DNA of 37,262 nucleotides, taken from an uncultured Pseudomonadota bacterium (lineage in GTDB: Bacteria > Myxococcota_A > Bradymonadia > Bradymonadales > GCA-2716585). The notes under the pieces were generated by a model. That model did no database searches, was not told the origin of the DNA, and saw nothing but the letters and a program-made list of their open reading frames with translations. The position numbers and the translations under genes were made by a program. This document shows positions 16,250 to 23,997 of the stretch, piece by piece (position 1 is the first letter of the stretch; every line of letters begins with the position of its first letter). The DNA lies in the NCBI GenBank assembly GCA_937123825.1, contig CAKZKQ010000083.1, positions 1 to 37,262 on the forward strand. The letters run 5' to 3'.

Positions 16250-18019
16250 TTGGGCGAAGCGCACGCTGAACAATCCTCAACACGCTGGTCTGCGCAGCGC
16301 TGGGCGCCCTGGCTTGTGGTGGCGGCGTTTGCCGTGCTCTGCCTGCGGCCGATGATCTCCAAGGACGCCTGGTGGCACCTGAACTATGGCCGCTGGACCT
16401 GGGAAAACCTGGCCTTGCCGCTGACCGACGCCTTTACCTGGACCCACCCCGGCGCGCCCATCCGCAATGTCCCCTGGCTCTCCAGCCTGTGCTTCTACAT
16501 GGCGGCCCTGGTGGCGGGTGTGCCCGGCATGGTGGTGGTCAAAGGGGTCGCTGGGGGGTTTTGCGCGGGCATGTCCTGGCTCCACGCCCGTCAACAAGGT
16601 TGCCGTTGGGGGTGGTTTGCGGCCGTGGCCATGGTGGCGGTCTGGGTGCTGGTCTTGCGCCTGGCGCTGCTGCGCGCGCTGCTGACACCCTTTGTGCTTT
16701 TGCCGCTGATGTCCTGGCTGTGGGTTCGTGGGCGCGAAGACTGGCGCTGGCGTTGGGCGATCCCTGCCGTGGTGGCGATCTGGTCCAACAGCCACGGCAG
16801 CTACCCGGTGGTGGTGGCCTGGTTGGGGCTGACGGTGGTCTGGCCGCTGCTCTGGGATGCCGACTACCGCAAAGCAAACCTGGGCCGTTCGTTGGCCCTC
16901 CTTATGGCTGGATTTGCGGCCACCTTTGCTTCCCCCACCGGCTGGCAGACCTGGGCCTTCATCGTCGAGTCTCTGACTGCTGGCGGGCAAGACGCCGCCA
17001 GCGGCCTCAACATCGAGACCCTTCCCCCCGATTGGCACATGCTCAGCACCCACTACGCCCCCGTGCTGGTCCTCGGTGTGCTCTGCGTGCCGGTGGTGTT
17101 GGGGGTGTCCTGGAAAAAGCACGGCCACGGCATGCTCTTTATGGTTGCCATGGCGTTGCTGGCCTCGCTGGCCCAGCGCTACCTGGCACTGGTCGCGCTG
17201 GCGGCGCTCATCTACATGCCCACCTGGCTCAATGATCTTCAAAACGGCGCCCGCGACGGCGCCAATGAGGCGGTGGAGCCGCCCATAACCCAATGGCGCC
17301 GAACCGGCGGCTGGCGGACCATGGTTGGGGTCTGGATCCTCGTCCTGGCGCTCTCACCGTTTTGGTCCATCTGGTACTACTTCACCACCGGCTACACCGT
17401 GCTGCCCGAGGCGTTGGGGTTCTACGTCCAAAAAGAGCAATACCCGGACACCGCCGTGCGCTACCTGCAGGCGCACAAGCCCAAGGGCAAGCTCTACAAC
17501 GACCCCGCGCTTGGCGGATACATCCACTGGAGCGTGCCCGACCTGCCCGTCTTCATGGACGGGCGCACCAATGTCCTCTTCAGCCCCCAATACTACCATC
17601 AACACTATGGGCAACACGTGCGCGGAGAGGGCGATCTGATAAAGACCCTCGACGGCCTGGATGTGTCCATGGCGCTGGTCTACATCGGGCCCTTCTCGGA
17701 TGCGCTCTGGATTGATCCGCGCTGGGTGCCGGTGTCTTACGACGAACGCACCGCGCTCTACCTCAAACGCGGCGCAGGCAATGACGCCTTGATCGACCAA
17801 ACCGGCTACCGCGTCCTGCACCTGACCTTCATGCGCCAACTCGTCCACCGCCAATGGGTCGAGGTGGCCGCGCAGTCGCCCGCTTTTGTGACCGATCTGT
17901 GCGCCGAGGCCAGGCGCGCCACCGATGCCCTGGACTACCCCGCGCCCTTTGTCGCCTGGTCCCTCGAAGCCTGTGAAGACCTGCGTCGACGCCAAGGCTC
18001 ACCGCAGCCCTCACCTTGA
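16250..18019 (+). CDS. Polytopic GT-C-like membrane protein (putative glycosyltransferase)
   Basis: A 589-residue inner-membrane protein with about 10 hydrophobic segments in the first ~430 residues and a soluble C-terminal part. An early loop after the first segment has DAWWHLNYGRW, which resembles the acidic first-loop motif of GT-C glycosyltransferases that use polyprenyl-phosphate sugars. The later block YNDPALGGYIHWSVPDLPVF followed by MDGRTN is typical of a large uncharacterised bacterial membrane family with the same topology. The TTG start at 16250 is chosen because AGAGGGGTGA lies about 8 nt upstream. First gene of the 16250-22030 cluster with methyltransferase, GT2, ATP-grasp and flippase-like genes, which supports a role in lipid-linked glycan synthesis (inference). 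Confidence 0.75.
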   Translation: MGEAHAEQSSTRWSAQRWAPWLVVAAFAVLCLRPMISKDAWWHLNYGRWTWENLALPLTDAFTWTHPGAPIRNVPWLSSLCFYMAALVAGVPGMVVVKGVAGGFCAGMSWLHARQQGCRWGWFAAVAMVAVWVLVLRLALLRALLTPFVLLPLMSWLWVRGREDWRWRWAIPAVVAIWSNSHGSYPVVVAWLGLTVVWPLLWDADYRKANLGRSLALLMAGFAATFASPTGWQTWAFIVESLTAGGQDAASGLNIETLPPDWHMLSTHYAPVLVLGVLCVPVVLGVSWKKHGHGMLFMVAMALLASLAQRYLALVALAALIYMPTWLNDLQNGARDGANEAVEPPITQWRRTGGWRTMVGVWILVLALSPFWSIWYYFTTGYTVLPEALGFYVQKEQYPDTAVRYLQAHKPKGKLYNDPALGGYIHWSVPDLPVFMDGRTNVLFSPQYYHQHYGQHVRGEGDLIKTLDGLDVSMALVYIGPFSDALWIDPRWVPVSYDERTALYLKRGAGNDALIDQTGYRVLHLTFMRQLVHRQWVEVAAQSPAFVTDLCAEARRATDALDYPAPFVAWSLEACEDLRRRQGSPQPSP

Positions 18020-18089
18020 CAAAGCCGCTGACCACGGCGAACAATCAATGCGGCCAATATCCGCACTTTGACACAAGGAGCTCGCCTCA

Positions 18090-18857
18090 ATGCGTGCCAC
18101 AGGTCTCATCCACCAGATCCGCAACCGACTCAAAGCGCGCGACACCTACACTCGCCCCGAATACTGGGACGCCAAGGCGTCTGAGTACTCCGGCCGCGCG
18201 ATCTCGATGTGGGCCAACCCCAACCTGAACCAACTCTATGACCGAGAGCAGAAGGCGATGCTCGATCGCTACCTCCCGGCCAAGATGGAGGGGCTTGAGT
18301 GCCTCGACGCGGGTTGTGGAATGGGCCGGATGAGCCTTCATCTGGCCGGCAAGGGCGCCAAAGTCACCGCCGTGGACTTTTCGGCCCAGACCATTGAGGC
18401 CGCACGCCAGCAAAGCGCCCACCCCAACATCGATTACCGCGTCGGCTCGCTCTTTGAGTTGGAGGCCGAGGACGCCTACGACGCCGTCTTTGTCTGGGGC
18501 GTGCTGACGGTGGCGTGCGTCGATGCCAAAGAGGTCGCCGACGTGATGGGGCGGCTTCATCGGGCGCTTCGCCCTGGCGGGCACTTCTTCATCATGGAGC
18601 CGCTGCACAGCATGAAGGGCCTGATCCGGGTGTTGGATCTGGATCTGGGGCAGTTTTGTGAGGTGATGGCGACACAAGGTTGGTCCATCCAGACCATCCA
18701 GCAGCTTCACTTCTGGCCTGCGCGTCTGGCGCTGGCCTACACCGAGGTGCCGGGCGCCGTGACCTCGGCGGTCTACCACATGGGGCAGCGCGCCATGGTG
18801 GCGCTGGGCAGCGAGGGCTGGGGCGACTACAAGTTCATCCACGCCCGGCCCAGTTGA
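18090..18857 (+). CDS. SAM-dependent class I methyltransferase
   Basis: A 255-residue soluble enzyme with the Rossmann-type methyltransferase fold. Motif I is CLDAGCGMGRMSLHLA (about 70-85), then an acidic residue ending strand 2 (VTAVDFS) that binds the ribose, and the later motifs AYDAVFVWGVL and LRPGGHFFIMEPL. The methyl acceptor cannot be deduced; in this cluster it may be a sugar or a lipid-linked intermediate. ATG 18090 has a clear SD (AAGGAG, 9 nt upstream). It is 70 bp after the membrane protein gene and 50 bp before the GT2 gene, on the same strand. Confidence 0.9.
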   Translation: MRATGLIHQIRNRLKARDTYTRPEYWDAKASEYSGRAISMWANPNLNQLYDREQKAMLDRYLPAKMEGLECLDAGCGMGRMSLHLAGKGAKVTAVDFSAQTIEAARQQSAHPNIDYRVGSLFELEAEDAYDAVFVWGVLTVACVDAKEVADVMGRLHRALRPGGHFFIMEPLHSMKGLIRVLDLDLGQFCEVMATQGWSIQTIQQLHFWPARLALAYTEVPGAVTSAVYHMGQRAMVALGSEGWGDYKFIHARPS

Positions 18858-18907
18858 GCCGTCCACCACCTGCCGGGCCGCTGCGCCCGCATTGACTCTC
18901 AAAGGGG

Positions 18908-19897
18908 GTGACCTTGGCCGGCCAGGCAGACTCCAGCCAGGGCGCACAACACAGCGCACCACCGTCCCAGCGCAAGCTCATCAGCGTCGTCATCCCGGTC
19001 TATCGCTCCGAGCGCTCTCTGGGGCCGCTGGTCGAACGCCTCGATGCGGTGCTTGGCCAAATGGATTACGACGCCGAGGTGGTCCTGGTCGATGACCGCA
19101 GCCCCGATGAGAGTTGGCGCGTGATGGTGGACCTCAAAGAGCGCTACCCGGGGCTGCTCAAGATCGCGCGCTTGGAGCGCAACGGCGGCCAGCACAACGC
19201 CATCTGCTGCGGGTTTACGCTCTGCAAGGGGGACATCGTCGTCACCATGGACGACGACCTGCAAAACCCGCCCGAAGAGATTCCCAAGCTGGTGGCGGCG
19301 GTGGAGTCGGGCTTTGACCTGGCCATCGGCGCTTACGACTCCAAGAAGCACTCCAAGGGGCGAAACCTCGGCGGCCAACTGATCGACGGCGTGTTGAGGC
19401 GGATTTTTGGGCTGCGCAGCGACTTTCAGTTGACCAGCTATCGTGCGGTCAAGGGGGCCGTGGTGCGGCGCCTGCGTCACGTCAACACCCCCTTTCCCTA
19501 CGTCACGGCGCTGCTCTTCTCCAACGCCGCCACCCGCACCAACGTTCCTGTGCGCCACGACGCCAGACCCTTTGGACAGTCCAACTATTCGCTGCGCAAC
19601 AGCGTCTCTTTGGCGCTCAACCTCTTGCTCAACTACTCCCTGATCCCGTTGCAGTTTGTGGGGGCGATGGTCCTCTTCAGCGTGGTGTTGACCGGTGTTT
19701 TTGGGCTGATCACGCTGGTTCGGGGGTTGATGGGCGAGGTCAGCATTCAGGGTTGGGCCAGCACCATCGTGTTGATCTGCACGGTGGGGACCCAGATGAT
19801 GTTTTCGATGTTGATCCTGCTCATCTACGTCACGCGGATCAACCATCAGCTCAACGTCCCCGTGATGAAGCAAGCCATTGAGGAGTTCCATGACTGA
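18908..19897 (+). CDS. GT2 glycosyltransferase, GtrB/ArnC/DPM1-like, membrane-anchored
   Basis: A 329-residue family 2 glycosyltransferase. The N-terminal GT-A domain starts ISVVIPVYRSERSL and shows VDDRSPDES (D62-D63; nucleotide-sugar and metal site) and MDDDLQNPPEEIPKL (D115-D117), the signature of polyprenyl-phosphate sugar synthases such as GtrB and ArnC. Two C-terminal membrane segments follow (about 235-262 and 272-297), as in that family. Probable reaction: sugar from a nucleotide donor to undecaprenyl phosphate on the cytoplasmic face. Start GTG 18908 or, with better SD spacing, TTG 18914. Its end overlaps the ATP-grasp gene by 8 bp. Confidence 0.9.
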   Translation: MTLAGQADSSQGAQHSAPPSQRKLISVVIPVYRSERSLGPLVERLDAVLGQMDYDAEVVLVDDRSPDESWRVMVDLKERYPGLLKIARLERNGGQHNAICCGFTLCKGDIVVTMDDDLQNPPEEIPKLVAAVESGFDLAIGAYDSKKHSKGRNLGGQLIDGVLRRIFGLRSDFQLTSYRAVKGAVVRRLRHVNTPFPYVTALLFSNAATRTNVPVRHDARPFGQSNYSLRNSVSLALNLLLNYSLIPLQFVGAMVLFSVVLTGVFGLITLVRGLMGEVSIQGWASTIVLICTVGTQMMFSMLILLIYVTRINHQLNVPVMKQAIEEFHD

Positions 19898-21086
19898 GCG
19901 TGGCACTTTGCTGGTTCTGGCCGCGTCCATCCACCAGATCCCGGTCATCAAAGCGGCCAAGGCGCTGGGGTTGCGCGTGGTGACGGCCGACAACCGGCCC
20001 TCCAACCCTGGCCACGCGCTGGCAGATGCTTCGTTTGAGGTCGACACCACCGACGCTGACGCGATGTTGGCGCTGGCCAGGGCGCAAAAGATCGGGGGTG
20101 TGATCGCCGCCTGCACCGAGGTGGCTGTGCCCACGGCTGCGGCAGTGGCCGACGCGCTGGGGCTGGTGGGGGTGGGGCCAGAGGCGGCCGCTGTGCTGAC
20201 CGACAAGGCCCGCTTCAGGCAGTGGCACGTGCCGCTGCACAGCCAGCCCATGCCGCACCAGCTTGTGGGGGTCGAAGGCGAGCCTCGATGGCCCTGGGAT
20301 GGGGATGCGTTGGGGGTTTTGAAGCCTGCGCGGTCGTCGGGGAGCAAGGGCATTTGTGTGGTGCAGGGGCCGGAGGCGTTTGCCCAGCGGTTGGACGGCT
20401 GTCTGGCCTTTGCGCCCGATGGCAGGGCGATCGTGGAGCGCTTCATTCCGGGTGTGCAGGGCTGTGTTGAGGGCGTGCTTGTGGGGGGCAAGGTGGGGTG
20501 GTCGTTGGTCACCCACCGTTTGACGGCGCCGTTGCCGCACGTGGCCACCTGGGGGCATGTCACGCCTGGGCCTTTTGAGCCTGAGGTGCTGGAGATGTTG
20601 CGTCAGGAGTTGGAGCACGTCTTTGGGGCGTTGGGCGTGCGCAGCGGGCCGTTCAACTGCGATTTTGTGGTTGGTGAGGACCAAATCCCCCGGATTTTGG
20701 AGGTGACCCCGCGCCTTGGAGGCAACGCGCTGAGTCTGCTGGCGCGCGTGGCTTGTGGTGTGGACTTGCCGACTTTGGCGGTCAGGCAGGCGATGGGGCT
20801 GGAAGCTCGACTTGAGCCGCTCCAAGAGGCCAAACCGCACGCCCTCAGGCTCCTTGGGGCGCCGCGCGACGGGGTCTTGGGCTACGATCGGGCGGCGGCG
20901 GCCCGTTTGAAGGCCGAGCCCTGGGTCAAAACGCTGGTTTTGGACGCTGAGCCGGGTCAGCGCGTGGAGGCCTTCACCGATGGGCGGCGTCAGTTTGGTC
21001 GTTTGTTGATTGAAGCAGACGATCGCGTGCAGCTTCAGCGGCGGCTCGATGAGGCGATGGGGTTGTTGGGCCTGGAGGCCCGGTGA
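19890..21086 (+). CDS. ATP-grasp ligase (carbamoyl-phosphate-synthase-like group)
   Basis: A 398-residue ATP-dependent carboxylate-amine (or similar) ligase. The N-terminal part LLVLAASIHQIPVIKAAKALG is the PurT/CarB-like preATP-grasp fold; then KPARSSGSKGI is the ATP-binding loop and FNCDFVV...RILEVTPRLGGNA carries the metal-binding Glu. ATG 19890 is chosen over an in-frame start 12 nt earlier because AGGAG lies 4 nt upstream. It overlaps the GT2 stop (ATGACTGA) and its own TGA overlaps the next start, so translation is probably coupled. In this context it may attach an amino acid or similar group to a sugar or a lipid head group; the substrate is unknown. Confidence 0.87.
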   Translation: MTERGTLLVLAASIHQIPVIKAAKALGLRVVTADNRPSNPGHALADASFEVDTTDADAMLALARAQKIGGVIAACTEVAVPTAAAVADALGLVGVGPEAAAVLTDKARFRQWHVPLHSQPMPHQLVGVEGEPRWPWDGDALGVLKPARSSGSKGICVVQGPEAFAQRLDGCLAFAPDGRAIVERFIPGVQGCVEGVLVGGKVGWSLVTHRLTAPLPHVATWGHVTPGPFEPEVLEMLRQELEHVFGALGVRSGPFNCDFVVGEDQIPRILEVTPRLGGNALSLLARVACGVDLPTLAVRQAMGLEARLEPLQEAKPHALRLLGAPRDGVLGYDRAAAARLKAEPWVKTLVLDAEPGQRVEAFTDGRRQFGRLLIEADDRVQLQRRLDEAMGLLGLEAR

Positions 21087-22030
21087 TGGTTCAGCCTGTT
21101 GAGGAACCCAAGGCGAAGCGCTCGGTGTGGCCGCTGGTGATCGCCGGGGTGCTCCTGACGCTCAGCGTCGTTTACATGCTCTGGACCTTTGATTGGAGTG
21201 CCATCGGGGCCATCCTGGTGCAGGTGCGCCCCGTGTGGATCATCGCAGGGGCCGTGCCGGCGACGGTGGCGTTCTGGGTGGTGCGTTCGTGGCGTTATGG
21301 GCTCTTGATGCGCGGGCTGGAGATCGAGCTGCCGCTGTGGGAGCTGTACATCGCCTCGGCGATCTCGCTCAGTTTGGCCAATTTTACCCCCATGCAGGTG
21401 GGCGAGGCGGCCAAAGTGGAAATGTTGCGTCGCCGTCAGGCGCTTGAACGGCTTGATGGTTATGGCGGCTTTGTCTTGGAGCGCGTCCTGGACGCCTACG
21501 TGTTGGTGTTGCTGGCCTGCGCGGGGCCTTTGCTGGGGCTGGACCTCTTTGATGCGAAGCTGCGTTGGGGTCTTTGGGCCGCGTTGGTGGTGTTGACGGT
21601 CGCGGGTTTGGTGCTCTTGTACGGCGTGTCGCTGGGCGGGCCGTTGGGGAAGGTGCTGGACACGGTGCAGCGCTCGGTGCGCAGCTTCTGGCATTTGTTG
21701 GCGCTCTTTGGGTTGACGCTGCTGGGCTGGATCCTGGTGGCGGTGGTGTGGTTTTCGCTCTTGTGCAGCGTGGAGCTGGTGATGCCCTTTGCGATGGCGG
21801 TGGGCGCCACGGCAGGGCTGACGCTCATCAACATTTTGAGTCTGATACCGGGGGCGTTTGGCATCTCGGAGGTGGCGGCGGCGCAGTTGTTTATGGCCCT
21901 TGGCTACGAAGAGGGGCTTTCGCAGGCAGGGGCGATCGCGCTGCGCGGCTCCAGCTTGATTGGGCTGCTGCTGGGGTTGCCCCACCTATGGTGGTGGCGT
22001 CTGCGGACGGCGTCGCGCAATGGGTCGTGA
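21086..22030 (+). CDS. LPG-synthase-TM/AglD-like polytopic membrane protein
   Basis: A 314-residue integral membrane protein with about 8 hydrophobic segments, matching the lysylphosphatidylglycerol-synthase transmembrane family (UPF0104). Seen are the typical SWRYGLLMRGLEIELPLWELY (early loop), NFTPMQVGEAAKVEMLRRR and late NILSLIPGAFGISEVAA. Family members are flippase-like or act in lipid-linked glycosylation (AglD) and lipid head-group transfer. ATG 21086 overlaps the ATP-grasp TGA by 1 nt (GTG 21083 is also possible). Last gene of the cluster; the convergent AraC gene ends 15 bp away. It lacks the large soluble aminoacyl-transferase domain of MprF. Confidence 0.87.
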   Translation: MVQPVEEPKAKRSVWPLVIAGVLLTLSVVYMLWTFDWSAIGAILVQVRPVWIIAGAVPATVAFWVVRSWRYGLLMRGLEIELPLWELYIASAISLSLANFTPMQVGEAAKVEMLRRRQALERLDGYGGFVLERVLDAYVLVLLACAGPLLGLDLFDAKLRWGLWAALVVLTVAGLVLLYGVSLGGPLGKVLDTVQRSVRSFWHLLALFGLTLLGWILVAVVWFSLLCSVELVMPFAMAVGATAGLTLINILSLIPGAFGISEVAAAQLFMALGYEEGLSQAGAIALRGSSLIGLLLGLPHLWWWRLRTASRNGS

Positions 22031-22045
22031 GGGGTTTTGTGGCGC

Positions 22046-23053
22046 TCAGGCCGTTTGCAGGGTGAGTCGGACCTTTTCGGGGGTTTGCCCGGTCCAGGCG
22101 CGGAAGGCTCGGAAGAATGAGTTGGGGTCTTCAAAGCCCAGCAGGTAGGAGATCTCAGCGCCAGAGAGCGTTGAGGTGCGCAGGTAATGGTGGGCCAGCT
22201 TGCCTCGGGTGTCGTTGAGGACGTTGTGGTAGGTGGTGCCTTCGGATTTGAGGCGGCGCTGGAGTGTGCGGCCGCTCATGGCCAGCTTGCGCGCGATGGA
22301 CTGCATGGAGGATTCACCGGCGGGGAGCAGCTCCATGAGTGTGTTCTGGACGCGCTCGGCGACGGTGGCATTTTGCTCCAGAGCGTTGAGTTGGCGCTGC
22401 AGCTCGGGCTCAAAGAACTGCCACATGTTGCTCTTGTTGGTCATGAAGGCCCTGGAGGCGTCCTGGGCGGTAAACTCGATCAGGTGACGCTCGCCGCGGC
22501 GGATGTTCATGCCAAAATACTCGCGAAATGGGGTCTGATCTTCGGGGAGCACCGGCGAGATGAGGTTGACGGGTCGGATGAGGGCGCGTGTGGCCATGCG
22601 GGCCAGTTGAACAAAGAAGACCAACTCGGCGATGACCAAAGTCGCTGGGGGTGTGTGGAGCTTGTCGAGCCATTCGATCTCCAGCGTGGTGAGCTTGGAC
22701 TCGACCCTGACGTGGAGCTTCATGGGACAGGTCAAGCGCTTGTAGAGCGCGATGCGCTTGAGCGCGGTGTTGAGGTCCGGGCTGCACACCGCCGCAAAGA
22801 TGGGCGGATCAAAGACCTCCATAGAGAAGGCTTTGGCCATCTTCAACGGAAAGGTGTGATCGCCCAGGACCTCACCGAGCGCATCCCAGAAGGCGAAGTA
22901 TTGTGGGGTGGTCAGGCGCAAGCCGTCCTGGCCGATGTCCAGGACGTGTTCGGGCAGCCCCGCGCGCTCCAACACTGTTTCGGCGCGGATGCCCATGTCC
23001 TGGAAGAGGATGCGCCACCCGGGGCCCAGGTTGAAGGTGTGTGGGGTGCTCAT
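22046..23053 (-). CDS. AraC-family transcription regulator with arabinose-binding-like N-terminal domain
   Basis: A 335-residue regulator. The N-terminal ~190 residues resemble the Arabinose_bd domain of the OruR/MmsR-like group (starting FNLGPGWRILFQDMGI). The C-terminal ~100 residues hold two helix-turn-helix motifs: SMQSIARKLAMSGRTLQRRL and ISYLLGFEDPNSFFRAF followed by RAWTGQTPEKVR, the AraC signature. Effector unknown. It starts at ATG 23053 within the stop of the TrmO-like gene (ATGA, 4-bp overlap), so the two are one minus-strand operon. Convergent with the LPG-synthase-TM gene. Confidence 0.92.
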   Translation of the reverse strand: MSTPHTFNLGPGWRILFQDMGIRAETVLERAGLPEHVLDIGQDGLRLTTPQYFAFWDALGEVLGDHTFPLKMAKAFSMEVFDPPIFAAVCSPDLNTALKRIALYKRLTCPMKLHVRVESKLTTLEIEWLDKLHTPPATLVIAELVFFVQLARMATRALIRPVNLISPVLPEDQTPFREYFGMNIRRGERHLIEFTAQDASRAFMTNKSNMWQFFEPELQRQLNALEQNATVAERVQNTLMELLPAGESSMQSIARKLAMSGRTLQRRLKSEGTTYHNVLNDTRGKLAHHYLRTSTLSGAEISYLLGFEDPNSFFRAFRAWTGQTPEKVRLTLQTA

Positions 23054-23556
23054 TGCGGGACCTCATCGCTCTCGGGTTGGCTGTAGTAGTTCTGCATCAA
23101 CTCGGTGCTCCACGCGGGCTGCTTCAGAGCCTCTCTGGGCAGGGTTTCGACCATCATGGGTTTGATGTCCACCACTGGGGTGCCGTCGATGGCGTCGAGG
23201 TCCAGGACGTGGATGCGGCGTCCTTCGACTTTGACCAGCCGACAGCGCGAGAGACCCAACCTGTTGGGGCGGCGCCGAGCGCGCTGGGCCAGGATGCCGA
23301 CCCGGGGCCAGTCCTGGCGGCCTCTGGGGTGTCGAGCGTCGTTGCAGACCCCATCGGCAGGCACTTGATCAAAGTGGTAGATCACCTCCAGGTGGGAAAA
23401 TGCTTCCAAGCCAAGGAGCACCTCCGATGAGACGCCCTGGGCCAACTCGATGACGCTGGCAAACTCGCCCCAATGATCGTCCCTGTGGTGATCCAGGGCG
23501 CAGCGCACATGGCCAAGGGGGTGTAGCTCGATGGTGTGTGTGGGTTTGGATGTCAT
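23050..23556 (-). CDS. trmO: TrmO-like tRNA (N6-threonylcarbamoyladenosine 37) methyltransferase
   Basis: A 168-residue protein of the TrmO/YaeB (UPF0066) family, which N6-methylates t6A37 in some ANN-decoding tRNAs using SAM. The core is clear: VIYHFDQVP, then HPRGRQDWPRVGILAQRA, RRPNRLGLSRCRLVKVEG and DAIDGTPVVDIKPM, the family's most conserved end. It is shorter than E. coli TrmO (about 235 residues) and lacks its C-terminal extension, as do many archaeal and bacterial relatives. The ATG at 23556 gives the usual start before the HPLGHVR strand. First gene of the operon with the AraC regulator. Confidence 0.85.
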   Translation of the reverse strand: MTSKPTHTIELHPLGHVRCALDHHRDDHWGEFASVIELAQGVSSEVLLGLEAFSHLEVIYHFDQVPADGVCNDARHPRGRQDWPRVGILAQRARRRPNRLGLSRCRLVKVEGRRIHVLDLDAIDGTPVVDIKPMMVETLPREALKQPAWSTELMQNYYSQPESDEVPQ

Positions 23557-23997
23557 CTGAGGGGCCTGATGGGTGGAGGGTGGACCTTCGCGTGTGTTGT
23601 CGTCAGATCTTTTTTATCAGCTTTGGGGTTTGCTCGCACCCTGGGTGGGGTGGTGGGGTCGCATCGTGAGAGAACTCCAGCACAAGTTATTTTTTGGCCG
23701 CTGTCAGGCCCTGTTGTCGCCAAGAACCATCGGTCCAGCGGCGTGTTGGGCCGGTTGAGGTTCGACATCGTTGTTGTCGGGTCTGCGGCGATTCACAGGC
23801 GTTGTTTTTTGTGGTGTCGAGGATAGAACAACACCTTGGTTTGGGACAACTCACGGAGCCAGGTTCATCCACAACCAGACGATTTTTTGTGTGCCTTTTG
23901 TCTCACCCCGGGCATCTGGGCAAATGGGTCGGCCCTGCATTTGTGCGCGGTCGGCCTGTTTTTCCAGAGTCAGCCAAAGTGAGGTTGGGCGGAGAGC
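23557..23997. other. Intergenic region between trmO-like gene and DUF4397 gene
   Basis: A 441-bp divergent gap that should hold promoters for both genes. Short frames exist but show no start signal, conserved domain or codon pattern. T-rich patches occur (near 23611 and 23690), yet I find no well-matched -35/-10 pair and no strong hairpin. The SD of the DUF4397 gene (GGAGAG) is at its right end. Confidence 0.5.
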
